Positions 26,243 through 35,184 of a DNA stretch of 64,000 nucleotides are shown here, piece by piece (position 1 is the first letter of the stretch; each line of letters opens with the position of its first letter). Source of the stretch: Hymenobacter sp. CRA2 (GTDB lineage Bacteria; Bacteroidota; Bacteroidia; Cytophagales; Hymenobacteraceae); contig NZ_MVBC01000001.1 of the NCBI RefSeq assembly GCF_002007105.1, positions 186,001-250,000 of the forward strand, written 5' to 3'. Below the pieces are notes generated by a model. It saw only the letters and a list, made by a program, of their open reading frames with translations, made no database searches and had not been told where the DNA came from. The position numbers were made by a program, and so were the translations under genes.

Positions 26243-28030
26243 TTAGAACGCGTATTCGTTGGCCTGGATAAGCACGTCAGCGATGCGGCGACGGGCGTCC
26301 TTGGCGTTGAAGAGGTCAGCTTTGGTGAAGCGCTTCAGGCCCAGGGCCAGCAGGCGCTGCTCGTCGCCTTCGGTCATCGAGGCAATGGCCTCTTTGCCGA
26401 ACTTGTTCACGTTGTCCACCGTGTCGTTGAGGTACACGCGGGCAATGTCAATTTGGGCGCTCAGTGCTTCTTCGCCGCGTACGCCGGCTTCCTTCTGCAC
26501 GCGCAGGATGGTGCTTTCGGCGGTGTACACCTTGATGGCCATGTCGGCGATGTTCATCAGTACTTCCTGCTCCTTGGCGAGCGAGTTCATGTACTTCTGC
26601 ACGGCCGTACCGGCTACCATCAGGATGGCCTTTTTCAGCTTGGCAATGGTGCGCAGCTCGGCGGCGAACAGGCTGTTGTCCTCATCCGTGTTGAAGTCCG
26701 GAATGGCCATCAGCTCCTGCTGCACGGCTTGGGCCGGGCCCATCAAATCCAGCTCGCCCTTCAGCCCCTTCTTCAGGATCATGTCGACGGCCAGCATGCG
26801 GTTGATTTCGTTCGTGCCCTCGAAGATGCGGTTGATGCGCGAGTCCCGGTAGGCGCGGTCCATCGGGTAGTCGGCCGAGAAGCCGTAGCCACCGTACACC
26901 TGTACACCTTCGTCCACCACATAGTCGAGCACCTCGGAGCCTTCCACCTTCAGCACGGCGCACTCCACGGCGAATTCGCGGGCGGCGCCCAGTAGGGCTT
27001 CGTTGTGGCTCATGCCCTTGCCGAGCAGCTCCTGCTCCATGCGGGCAATGTCCATCCCGGCGCGGTAAATGGCCGACTCCACGGCGTAGATGCGCACGGC
27101 CTGCTCGGCCAGCTTGTACTTGATGGCACCGAACTTCGAGATGGGCAGCTTGAACTGCACCCGCTCGTTGGCGTACTTCACGCTCAGCGAAGCAGCCATT
27201 TTAGAAGCACCCAGGCAAGCGGCAGCCAGCTTGATGCGGCCGATGTTGAGGATGTTGAAGGCAATCAGGTGGCCCTTGCCGATTTCGCCCAGCACGGCCG
27301 ATTTCGGCACTTTGCAGTCCGACAGGAACACCTGGCGCGTGGAGGAGCCCTTAATGCCCATCTTGTGCTCCTCGTTGCCGAGGCTCAGGCCGGGCGTGTT
27401 TTTCTCCACGATGAAGCCCGTGAACTGCTCGCCGTCAATCTTGGCAAACACTACGAACACGTCGGCGAAGCCGCCGTTGGTAATCCACATTTTCTGGCCG
27501 TTGAGCACGTAATGCTCGCCGTCCTCGGTCAGCACGGCCTTGGTTTTGGCGCCCAGCGCGTCGGAGCCCGAGCCGGGCTCGGTCAGGCAGTAAGCACCCA
27601 TCAGTTCGCCGGAGGTCAGGCCGGGCAGGTACTTGGCTTTCTGCTCCTCGTTGCCGAAGTACAGAATCGGCAGCATGGCAATGCCGGTGTGGGCCGCGAA
27701 GGCGACCGGGAACGAGTGGCCGCCGCCCACGCCTTCGGTCACGCGCAGCGACGTGGGGAAGTCCATGTTCAGTCCGCCGTACTCCTCGGGGATGCTCACG
27801 CCGAACAGACCCAGCTCGCCGGCCTTTTCCATCAGGCTGCGCATCAGGCCTTCTTCGTGGTTGTCGAGGCGCTCCAGCAGGGGCTGCACCTCTTTTTCCA
27901 CGAAGTCCAGTGCGGTCTGGTGCATCATGTTTTGCTCCTCCGAAAAATCGGCGGGCGTGAATACATCCTGGGCGTCGGTCGGTTTGATGATGAACTCGCC
28001 GCCTTTTACAAGCTTGTTGCCTACTTCCAT
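26243..28030 (-). CDS. Acyl-CoA dehydrogenase
   Basis: The protein has 595 residues, the long form with an extra C-terminal helical domain seen in VLCAD/ACAD9-like enzymes and common in Bacteroidota. FAD and substrate motifs are AYCLTEPGSGSDALGAKT and YVLNGQKMWITNGGFADVFVVFA. The catalytic Glu lies in RDSRINRIFEGTNEINRM, and VYGGYGFSADYPMDR is the flavin-binding loop. It performs the first oxidation of beta-oxidation, passing electrons to ETF. Two operator-like sites shared with the marR promoter lie upstream. Confidence 0.95.
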   Translation of the reverse strand: MEVGNKLVKGGEFIIKPTDAQDVFTPADFSEEQNMMHQTALDFVEKEVQPLLERLDNHEEGLMRSLMEKAGELGLFGVSIPEEYGGLNMDFPTSLRVTEGVGGGHSFPVAFAAHTGIAMLPILYFGNEEQKAKYLPGLTSGELMGAYCLTEPGSGSDALGAKTKAVLTEDGEHYVLNGQKMWITNGGFADVFVVFAKIDGEQFTGFIVEKNTPGLSLGNEEHKMGIKGSSTRQVFLSDCKVPKSAVLGEIGKGHLIAFNILNIGRIKLAAACLGASKMAASLSVKYANERVQFKLPISKFGAIKYKLAEQAVRIYAVESAIYRAGMDIARMEQELLGKGMSHNEALLGAAREFAVECAVLKVEGSEVLDYVVDEGVQVYGGYGFSADYPMDRAYRDSRINRIFEGTNEINRMLAVDMILKKGLKGELDLMGPAQAVQQELMAIPDFNTDEDNSLFAAELRTIAKLKKAILMVAGTAVQKYMNSLAKEQEVLMNIADMAIKVYTAESTILRVQKEAGVRGEEALSAQIDIARVYLNDTVDNVNKFGKEAIASMTEGDEQRLLALGLKRFTKADLFNAKDARRRIADVLIQANEYAF

Positions 28031-28061
28031 GGCCGTGGTGGGAATGTTGAAGTGTCGAAAC

Positions 28062-28151
28062 TGTTAGGCTTGCCGACTAATTAAGGCCGACAAGGGCCGC
28101 CTGACTGTTGTACCGAAAGGTAATAAAAAATGTTAGGCGTGCCGACTATTT
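28062..28151. promoter_or_regulatory. Two operator-like repeats upstream of the acyl-CoA dehydrogenase gene
   Basis: GTTAGGCTTGCCGACTA at 28063-28079 and GTTAGGCGTGCCGACTA at 28132-28148 lie 33 and 102 bp upstream of the start codon. They align with GTTATGCTTGCATACTA in front of marR. The shared core is GTTAnGCnTGCnnACTA. I infer binding by the cluster's MarR regulator. Confidence 0.6.
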
Positions 28152-28289
28152 CTGGTAAAAGAAACCCCGAAAACGCCGGGGTCTCTGTTTGTTACCAATA
28201 TCAGAACGCCAAGATATGCGCTCCGGTTCTGATTGTCAATGGGTTTTTGCCTCAGGAGCCGCAGCGCCAGCGCCGTTGCTATCCGGAGG

Positions 28290-28586
28290 CTATCCCGACG
28301 ACTTCAACCGCTGCATAAACGAGCGAAACGCCGGGGCCAGCTCCTCGAACAGTGGGTGCTGCCGGTTCTTGAGCATTACCTCGCTGAACAGCTTCAGCCC
28401 GATGGCAAACTCGGTGGACTGGCCGGGCTCCTGAAACAGATTACGCTGCTGCAGGCGCTCCACGATGCTGAAGATGTCGTCGTGGTTGTCGAACTCCAAC
28501 TCTAGTGGCTCGTGCTCGGGGCTGCCGGGTGAGATGCCAGCTACCTGCTCCAGGCGCAGGCGGTAGTGGTAAGCGCGCTTGCTCAT
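28290..28586 (-). CDS. DUF3861-like small protein
   Basis: The product has 98 residues beginning MSKRAYHYRLRLEQV, with ELEFDNHDDIFSIVERLQ and a helical C-terminus (LKLFSEVMLKNRQHPLFEEL). This resembles the DUF3861 family from memory. It is soluble. It sits between the thiolase and acyl-CoA dehydrogenase genes on the same strand, 47 bp after the thiolase, so it is probably co-transcribed with the beta-oxidation genes. Its role is unknown. Confidence 0.65.
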   Translation of the reverse strand: MSKRAYHYRLRLEQVAGISPGSPEHEPLELEFDNHDDIFSIVERLQQRNLFQEPGQSTEFAIGLKLFSEVMLKNRQHPLFEELAPAFRSFMQRLKSSG

Positions 28587-28633
28587 GATTCTGATGAAAA
28601 GGATTTGAGCAGGCAGACGCTTACCAGCCCGTT

Positions 28634-29812
28634 TTACTTTAGCAATTCGTAGATGCCGGCTACGCCCTGACCACCGCCTACGCAGGCCGTGACCATGCCG
28701 TACTTCTTGTTGCGGGCGCGCAGCTCGTGGAATAGCTGAATGCTCAGCTTGGCGCCCGAGCAGCCCAGCGGGTGACCGAGGGCAATGGCGCCGCCGTTCA
28801 CGTTGAGCTTGTCCGGGTCGATGCCCAGCTCGCGCACCACGGCAATGGACTGCGAGGCAAAGGCTTCGTTCAGCTCGAAGAGGTCGATGTCGTCGAGCTT
28901 CATACCGGCTTGCTTGAGCACTTTCGGCACGGCCTTGATCGGGCCCATGCCCATGATGCGCGGGTCGACGCCTTCGGTGGCGTAGTTCACCATGCGGGCA
29001 ATGGGCTCCAGGTTCAGCTCCTTCACCAGGCGCTCCGACATGACGATGACGAAAGCCGCCCCGTCGGAGGTCTGCGAGGAGTTGCCGGCCGTTACGGAGC
29101 CGCCTTGGGCGAATACCGGGCGCAGCTTGCCCAGGGCTTCTACCGAGGTGTCGGCGCGGGGGCCTTCGTCGGTATCGACCACGTACGAGCGGGTTTTCTT
29201 TTTACCCGAAGCCTGATCGAGGTAGGTTTCCTCAACGGTAATCGGCACAATCTGCTCCTTGAACTTGCCTTCGGCAATAGCCTTAATGGCTTTCTGGTGC
29301 GACTGGTAGCTAAACTCGTCCTGGTCCTGGCGCGAGATTTTGTAGTCCTGCGCTACGGCTTCGGCCGTCAGGCCCATGCCCAGGTAGTAGTCCGGGTGCT
29401 GCTGGGCGAGCTTGTAGTTCGGCACGGTCTTCCAGCCGACGGTCGGCACCAGGCTCATGCTTTCGGTGCCGCCGGCGATGATGCAGTCAGCCATGCCGGC
29501 CATGATCTTGCCCACGGCCATGGCAATGGTTTCCACGCCCGAGCCGCAGTAACGGTTCACGATGAGGCCCGACACGTTCAGCGGCAGGGCCAGCAAAGAA
29601 ATCAGGCGGCCCATCTGCAGGCCTTGCTCAGCTTCCGGCACGGCGTTGCCGACGATAACGTCGTCGACGCGCGTCGGGTCCAGCTGCGGCACCTCTTTCA
29701 TCAGGTGCTTGATTACCTCGGCGGCCAGGTCGTCGGGGCGGGTGAAGCGGAAACCACCGCGGGGCGCCTTGCCCACGGCCGTGCGGTAACCAGCTACGAT
29801 ATATGCTTCCAT
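28634..29812 (-). CDS. fadA: Acetyl-CoA acyltransferase (3-ketoacyl-CoA thiolase)
   Basis: The protein has 392 residues, normal for thiolases. The nucleophilic Cys89 is in NRYCGSG, GGTESMS follows, the catalytic His is in [15 protein letters not shown], and the second Cys is in CVGGGQG near the C-terminus. It cleaves 3-ketoacyl-CoA with CoA to acetyl-CoA in the last step of beta-oxidation. Its upstream partner is the FadN-like multienzyme, with a palindromic repeat between them. The symbol is by function; a FadI-type assignment is equally possible. Confidence 0.93.
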   Translation of the reverse strand: MEAYIVAGYRTAVGKAPRGGFRFTRPDDLAAEVIKHLMKEVPQLDPTRVDDVIVGNAVPEAEQGLQMGRLISLLALPLNVSGLIVNRYCGSGVETIAMAVGKIMAGMADCIIAGGTESMSLVPTVGWKTVPNYKLAQQHPDYYLGMGLTAEAVAQDYKISRQDQDEFSYQSHQKAIKAIAEGKFKEQIVPITVEETYLDQASGKKKTRSYVVDTDEGPRADTSVEALGKLRPVFAQGGSVTAGNSSQTSDGAAFVIVMSERLVKELNLEPIARMVNYATEGVDPRIMGMGPIKAVPKVLKQAGMKLDDIDLFELNEAFASQSIAVVRELGIDPDKLNVNGGAIALGHPLGCSGAKLSIQLFHELRARNKKYGMVTACVGGGQGVAGIYELLK

Positions 29813-29856
29813 GAGGAGTTTCTTCTTTTAGGGGTTGTCCAAACGTCACCAATCGT

Positions 29857-29976
29857 TGTCATTCTGAGGCGCAAGCCGAAGAACCTTATCACGCGTGGAG
29901 TCTTGTAGAACAGTCTTTTGACCGTAATAAGCTCCTTGACTACGTCGACCTTTGGTTCGCTTGGCTCAGGATGACA
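29857..29976. repeat. Palindromic repeat (GGACCTTATCAC family), degenerate copy
   Basis: The left arm begins TTGTCATTCTGAGGCGCAAG and runs to AACCTTATCACGCG; the right arm ends GGCTCAGGATGACAGC. The centre is no longer self-complementary. The copy at 40265-40384 shares the same words. Confidence 0.65.
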
Positions 29977-29985
29977 GCTGGGAGC

Positions 29986-32391
29986 TTAGTTGCGCAGCGG
30001 CTTGCCAGTGGTCAGAATCGACTGAATACGCTCCAGCGTTTTCCGCTCGCCGCAAAGGCTGAGGAAGGCTTCGCGCTCCAGATCCAGCAGGTACTGCTCC
30101 GATACTTCCGTGGGGGCCGACAGGTCGCCGCCGCACATGATATAGGCCAGCTTGTTGGCAATTTTCAGGTCGTGGTCGGAGATGTAGCGGCCCTCCTTCA
30201 TGGCGTGCACGCCGGTCATGAACATGCCTAAGGCGCCTTTGCCGTGCACCTTGATGTTGGTTTTCTGCACCGGCATGGTGTAGCCATCCTCGGCCAGCTC
30301 GATGGCGGCCGCTTTGGCTTGGGCAATGACGCGGTTGCTGTTCACCACCACTTCGTCGCCGCGACGCAGGAAGCCCAGGTCGAAGGCTTCGTGAGCCGAC
30401 GTGGATACCTTGGCCATGGCAATGGTCATGAACGAGTTACGCAGCAGGTTGTACTCCGGCTCGCCTTCCTCGTACTTGGCCGCGGTGCGCAAGGTCATTT
30501 CCTTGGAGCCGCCGCCACCCGGAATCAGGCCCACGCCGAATTCCACGAGGCCGATGTAGCTTTCCGCGGCTGCCACCACCCGGTCGCAGTGCAGGTTCAG
30601 CTCACAGCCGCCACCCAGGGTGAGGCCGTGCGGGGCACCCACTACCGGAATGGAGCTGTAGCGCATGCGCATCATGGCCTGCTGGAACTGCGCAATCATC
30701 ATGTTCAGCTCGTCGTAGTCCTGTTCGAGGGCGAACATGTAGACCAGGCCCAGGTTGGCGCCGGCCGAGAAGTTGGGCGCGTCGTTGCCCACCACGAGGC
30801 CGCGGAAGTCCTTTTCGGCAATTTCCACGCCCTTCAGCAGGCCCTGGATGACGTCGGAGCCCAGCGCGTTCATCTTGCTGTGGAACTCCACGTTCAGGAT
30901 ACCGTCGCCCAGGTCGATAACCGAGGCACCGGCGTTTTTCCACACCACCTTGCCCGAAGCACGCAGGTTGTCGAGCACCACGAAGTTCTCCACGCCCGGA
31001 ATCGGCTGGTAGCTCTTCGATTCGGCGTCGTAGTACTTCTTCACGCCGCCTTCCACCTTGTAGAAGGTGGTGTTGCCGGCAGCCAGCATTTCTTCTACCC
31101 ACGGGGCCAGCTGCTTGCCATTGGCCTTTACCAGCTCCACGCCAGCTTGCACGCCCAGCGCGTCCCAGGTCTCAAACGGGCCCAGCTCCCAGCCGAAGCC
31201 GGCGCGCAGGGCGTCGTCGATTTTGTAGAGGGAATCGGTGATTTCCGGAATGCGGTTCGACACGTAGGCAAACAGCCCGGCAAACATCTGCCGGTAAAAC
31301 TCCCCCGCTTTGTCCTTGCCCGCGGCCAGCACCTTGAAGCGGTCGGCCAGCTTTTCGATGGGCTTGGTGGTTTCCAGCGTGGTGAACTTCACCTTGGCGC
31401 CGGGCTTGTATTCCAGCGTAGCCAGGTCCAGGGCCAGGATTTCGGACTTGCCGCCCTCCCCTTTCACCTTTTTGTAGAAGCCCTGGCCGGTTTTGTCGCC
31501 TAGCCACTTGTTCTCGGCCATCTTCTTGAGGAAGTCGGGCAGTTGGAACACGTCCTTGGCTTCGTCGTTGGGCAGGTTCTGCGCCAGGCCGTTGGCCACG
31601 TTGATCATCGTGTCCAGGCCCACCACGTCGGAGGTGCGGAAGGTGGCCGACTTGGCGTGGCCGATAACTGGACCGGTGAGCTTGTCGACTTCTTCCACCG
31701 TCAGGCCGATTTTCTGCATTACCTGCAGCACGTCCATGATGGCAAACACGCCCACGCGGTTGGCAATAAATGCCGGCGTGTCCTTGGCCAGCACGGTGGT
31801 CTTGCCCAGGTACAGGTCGCCGTAGTGCATCAGGAAGTCCACCACCGACTGGTCCGTGTCCGGCGTCGGGATGATTTCCAGCAGCTTCAGGTAGCGCGGC
31901 GGGTTGAAGAAGTGCGTGCCGCAGAAGTGCTTCTTGAAGTCTTCGGAGCGGCCTTCCGTCATCAGGTGAATCGGAATGCCGGAGGTGTTCGAGGTGATGA
32001 GCGTACCGGGCTTGCGGTACTGCTCCACGCGCTCAAACAGACTCTTTTTGATGTCGAGGCGCTCCACCACTACCTCAATGGTCCAGTCGCACGAGGCAAT
32101 GTCCTTGAGGTTGTCGTCGAAGTTGCCGGTCTTGATGCGTGAAGCATCGGCCTTGCGGTACAGGGGCGAGGGATTGGCGGCAATAGCGGCCTGTAGCGAA
32201 GCGTTGACGATGCGGTTCTTCACCAGCGGCGAGTCGAGCTTGAGGCCCTTCTTTTCCTCGTCGGGCGTCAATTCTTTCGGCGCGATGTCGAGCAGCAGTA
32301 CCTGCACGCCGATGTTGGCGAAGTGAGCCGCGATGCGCGAGCCCATCACGCCCGAGCCCAGCACGGCTACTTTCTTGATGGTACGATTCAT
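29986..32391 (-). CDS. fadN: 3-hydroxyacyl-CoA dehydrogenase / enoyl-CoA hydratase (FadN-like)
   Basis: The protein has 801 residues, similar to Bacillus FadN. The N-terminal NAD-binding fold shows GSGVMG at residues 12-17. The dehydrogenase part includes LITSNTSGIPI, HFFNPPRYLKLLEIIPT, and ANRVGVFAIMD. The C-terminal crotonase domain (from about residue 500) carries FSAGANLGLV and GLTLGGGCELNLHCDRV. The order, dehydrogenase then hydratase, is the reverse of FadB. It catalyses hydration and oxidation in beta-oxidation. It lies 89 bp downstream of marR, probably in the same transcript. Confidence 0.93.
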   Translation of the reverse strand: MNRTIKKVAVLGSGVMGSRIAAHFANIGVQVLLLDIAPKELTPDEEKKGLKLDSPLVKNRIVNASLQAAIAANPSPLYRKADASRIKTGNFDDNLKDIASCDWTIEVVVERLDIKKSLFERVEQYRKPGTLITSNTSGIPIHLMTEGRSEDFKKHFCGTHFFNPPRYLKLLEIIPTPDTDQSVVDFLMHYGDLYLGKTTVLAKDTPAFIANRVGVFAIMDVLQVMQKIGLTVEEVDKLTGPVIGHAKSATFRTSDVVGLDTMINVANGLAQNLPNDEAKDVFQLPDFLKKMAENKWLGDKTGQGFYKKVKGEGGKSEILALDLATLEYKPGAKVKFTTLETTKPIEKLADRFKVLAAGKDKAGEFYRQMFAGLFAYVSNRIPEITDSLYKIDDALRAGFGWELGPFETWDALGVQAGVELVKANGKQLAPWVEEMLAAGNTTFYKVEGGVKKYYDAESKSYQPIPGVENFVVLDNLRASGKVVWKNAGASVIDLGDGILNVEFHSKMNALGSDVIQGLLKGVEIAEKDFRGLVVGNDAPNFSAGANLGLVYMFALEQDYDELNMMIAQFQQAMMRMRYSSIPVVGAPHGLTLGGGCELNLHCDRVVAAAESYIGLVEFGVGLIPGGGGSKEMTLRTAAKYEEGEPEYNLLRNSFMTIAMAKVSTSAHEAFDLGFLRRGDEVVVNSNRVIAQAKAAAIELAEDGYTMPVQKTNIKVHGKGALGMFMTGVHAMKEGRYISDHDLKIANKLAYIMCGGDLSAPTEVSEQYLLDLEREAFLSLCGERKTLERIQSILTTGKPLRN

Positions 32392-32480
32392 AGGGAGTTC
32401 GGTCGGGTAGGTTGGGAGTCCGAAGCGTATGAAAGGGTGAATGGATGCGAGGAACGCACAAGCGCCGCGAAGCCAGCCCG

Positions 32481-32957
32481 TCAGGCCTTCTTCTCAGCGC
32501 GCAGGGGCTTCACTTTGAAGCCTTCGAAAATGCTCTTGCTATCGATCAGGCCGTTGATTTGCCCAACGACGCGGAAGAAAACCTCCAGCTGATCGGCCGG
32601 GACTTTCTCGCGGATTTTCTGGTTGAACTGGCGCACCGTCTGGCGCGACACTTCTTTTTTCTTCAGGCCTTCCTCGGTCAGGAAAATGCGCACGGAGCGC
32701 TTGTCCTGCTGGTCGGCCTGTTTGTAGATGAGCCCTTTTTCTTCCATCGAGCGCAGAATGCGGGTCAGGGAGCGGGTCTCCAGGCCCAGCAGCGGCGCGA
32801 TTTTAGTCGCAGGCGTACCGTTTTCCTGGTCGATGTTCAGCAACACGAAGCCGATGCTCGTGGTGATGTCGTGCTTGGCTGCCTGCACATTGTACATGCG
32901 CGAAATGGCGTGCCACGCTACCTTGATGTTATAGTCGACGGTTTCTTCGGGTTTCAT
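32481..32957 (-). CDS. MarR family transcriptional regulator
   Basis: The protein has 158 residues. The winged helix is complete: HDITTSIGFVLLNIDQENGTPATKIAPLLGLETRSLTRILRSMEEKGLIYK, then the wing with DKRSVRIFLTEEGLKKK. It starts the beta-oxidation unit. An operator-like palindrome 35 bp upstream of its start recurs before the acyl-CoA dehydrogenase gene, so I infer autoregulation and control of beta-oxidation, with an acyl-CoA as the probable ligand. Confidence 0.92.
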   Translation of the reverse strand: MKPEETVDYNIKVAWHAISRMYNVQAAKHDITTSIGFVLLNIDQENGTPATKIAPLLGLETRSLTRILRSMEEKGLIYKQADQQDKRSVRIFLTEEGLKKKEVSRQTVRQFNQKIREKVPADQLEVFFRVVGQINGLIDSKSIFEGFKVKPLRAEKKA

Positions 32958-32991
32958 CTCGGGGTCGATGTCCGGTAAACGTACGCAAATT

Positions 32992-33012
32992 TGTTATGCT
33001 TGCATACTAGTT
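32992..33012. promoter_or_regulatory. Operator-like site upstream of marR
   Basis: The plus strand reads GTTATGCTTGCATACTA, with the palindrome TATGC-TT-GCATA at its core. It matches the two sites upstream of the acyl-CoA dehydrogenase gene and lies where a -33/-7 region would be. Confidence 0.6.
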
Positions 33013-33083
33013 TACGAAAAAATATTCGACAACGTTTCGAAGGGGGTGATGAACCACTCACCGGCCATGCAGGGGTTGAAATA

Positions 33084-33211
33084 AGAACGTCATTCCGAGC
33101 GCAGCCGAGGAATCTCGCGTGCTGATACCCGATACCAAACTCCTACAACGAGGAAATTACTACCAGACGTCAGCACGCGAGATTCCTCGGCTGCGCTCGG
33201 AATGACGTTCT
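33084..33211. repeat. Perfect 42-bp inverted repeat (GAATGACG/CGAGGAATCTC family)
   Basis: Bases 33084-33125 and 33170-33211 are exact complements around a 44-base centre. The words ACGAGGAAATTAC and AGATTCCTCG recur in the copy at 47428-47559. It lies between marR and the downstream end of the acyl-CoA ligase gene. Confidence 0.88.
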
Positions 33212-33243
33212 ATTATTTGTCTATCAGGCGTCGTTACAAAAGC

Positions 33244-35028
33244 CTACCGGTGCCCGTCGGCGTTGTACAGGCTATCGATGATCTGCTTGTTGTTCTCGCT
33301 GATGATTTTGCGCTTGACCTTCATCGTCGGCGTCATTTCGCCCGATTCCACGGTCCATTGCTGAGGCAGCAGTACCTCTTTCTTCACCTGCTCCCACTGC
33401 GCGAAGCTCTGGTTGTACTTCGTTACCAGCTCGTGGTACATCTTCTGCACCTGCTCGTTCTTGATGAGTTCCTCGTTGGAGCCGTTGACGGGCACGTTGT
33501 TGCGCTTGCACCAGCCTTTCAGCTCATCGAAGGCGGGCACCAGCAGCACGGCGGGGAACTTCTGGCCGTCGCCCACCACCATGGCCTGCTCGATGAGCGG
33601 CGACTCCTTCAGCTTGCCTTCGATAACCTGCGGGGCCACGTACTTGCCGCCCGAGGTCTTGAACATTTCCTTTTTGCGGTCGGTGATTTTGAGGAAGCGA
33701 CCCTTCACGAACTCGCCGATGTCGCCGGTGTGAAACCAGCCTTCCGAGTCGATGGCTTCTTTGGTCAGGTCCGGCTTGTTGTAGTAGCCCTTCATCACCG
33801 AGGCCGAGCGGGTGAGGATTTCGCCGTCCGGGGCAATCTTCACTTCCACCTTATCGATGAGCGGGCCCACCGTGCCGATGAGGTTATTCTCCGGCTCGAA
33901 GCCACCCACGGCAATAACGGGCGAGGTTTCCGTCAGGCCGTAGCCTTCCATTACCCGGATTTCGGCGGCCCAGAACACGCGGGCCAGGCGCGGCTGCAGC
34001 GCTCCGCCGCCCGACACAATCACGCGGATGTTGCCACCCAGCGCCTCGCGCCACTTCGCGAAGATGAGCTTGCGGGCCAGCTTCAGTTGGGTGTTGTAAA
34101 AGAAGCCTTTGTCCTCCTGCGTATCGTACTCCAGGCCTAAGTTCAGGGCCCAGAAGAACAGGCTTTTTTGCACGCCGCCGAGTGTGTGCCCCTTCGCTAC
34201 AATCTTGTCGTAGACTTTTTCGAGCAGGCGCGGCACGGTGGTGAAGATGCTGGGCTTCACCTCGCGCAGGTTGTCGGCAATGGTGTCCATGCTCTCGGCG
34301 TAGTAGATGCTCACGCCGTTGATCATGTACAGGTAGGTCACCATCCGCTCGAAGATGTGGCAGAGCGGCAGGAAGCTCAGGGCCGAGTCGTCCTTGGTAA
34401 CGGGCACGAAGGCCTGGGCGCTGCGGCAGTTGCTCAGGATGTTGTTGTGCGAGAGCATCACGCCCTTGGGCGAGCCGGTGGTGCCGGAGGTATAGATCAG
34501 CGTCAGCAGGTCGTCGGGCTGCACCGCGGCGCGCAGGGGCTCCAGCTCGGCCACGTTGCCGCGGCGGCCTAGCTCCAGCAGCTCCGCGAAGGGGCGGCCA
34601 CCGGTCAGCTTTTCGAAGGTAAAGATGTGGTCGTCGGCGATGTTCAGTCCGGCGGTAGCTTCCTTCACCTTATCGTACAGGTCCTGGGTCGAAACGAAGA
34701 TGGCCTTGACGCCCGCATCGGCGAAGATGTACTTGTAATCTTCGATGGTGATGGTGGGGTACATCGGCACCGTCACACCCCCGATCTGGGAGATGCCGAA
34801 GTCGGCGTACAGCCACTCGGGGCGGTTCATCGAGATGATGGCCACTTTGTCGTCTTTGCCGATGCCGAGCTGGCGCAGGCCGAGGCTGACGAGGTTGGCC
34901 GTGTCGGACACCTGCTGGGTGCTGAACGGCTGCCAGGTGCCGTCGCGCTTGGCGGCGAGGCAATCGGACTTGGGCGCCGTAGCCAACTGGTAGGGCAGAA
35001 TATCAAAAGCGCGGCTGGGAGCTTGCAT
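33244..35028 (-). CDS. Long-chain fatty acid-CoA ligase (AMP-forming)
   Basis: The protein has 594 residues, as in FAA1/FadD15-like synthetases. The P-loop motif is LIYTSGTTGSPKGVMLSHNN; the adenylate motif is EGYGLTETSPV. The hinge region has WFHTGDIGEFV and ITDRKKEMFKTSGGKYVAP. It activates fatty acids to acyl-CoA, feeding the beta-oxidation genes downstream on the same strand. A palindromic repeat separates it from marR, and I saw no copy of the MarR site before it, so it may be regulated separately. Confidence 0.94.
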   Translation of the reverse strand: MQAPSRAFDILPYQLATAPKSDCLAAKRDGTWQPFSTQQVSDTANLVSLGLRQLGIGKDDKVAIISMNRPEWLYADFGISQIGGVTVPMYPTITIEDYKYIFADAGVKAIFVSTQDLYDKVKEATAGLNIADDHIFTFEKLTGGRPFAELLELGRRGNVAELEPLRAAVQPDDLLTLIYTSGTTGSPKGVMLSHNNILSNCRSAQAFVPVTKDDSALSFLPLCHIFERMVTYLYMINGVSIYYAESMDTIADNLREVKPSIFTTVPRLLEKVYDKIVAKGHTLGGVQKSLFFWALNLGLEYDTQEDKGFFYNTQLKLARKLIFAKWREALGGNIRVIVSGGGALQPRLARVFWAAEIRVMEGYGLTETSPVIAVGGFEPENNLIGTVGPLIDKVEVKIAPDGEILTRSASVMKGYYNKPDLTKEAIDSEGWFHTGDIGEFVKGRFLKITDRKKEMFKTSGGKYVAPQVIEGKLKESPLIEQAMVVGDGQKFPAVLLVPAFDELKGWCKRNNVPVNGSNEELIKNEQVQKMYHELVTKYNQSFAQWEQVKKEVLLPQQWTVESGEMTPTMKVKRKIISENNKQIIDSLYNADGHR

Positions 35029-35184
35029 GGGTGCGGAATTCGGGAGGGAAAAGCAGGTGAAATAAATGGATTTTTCGGCGCAAAGCCTATTAAGACGCTT
35101 TAAGGCTCATACGCAAGGTGGGGTTTTTGAGTAGTTTTGGCCTATGCCTCCGCGGGCACCTGCACCGCGGCAGCCACCTGTGCT

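Noticed and set aside
33084-33211. CRISPR-like or transposon-end interpretation of the inverted repeat
   Set aside because: There is no array of direct repeats with spacers and no transposase frame inside or beside it; it fits a REP/MITE-type palindrome.
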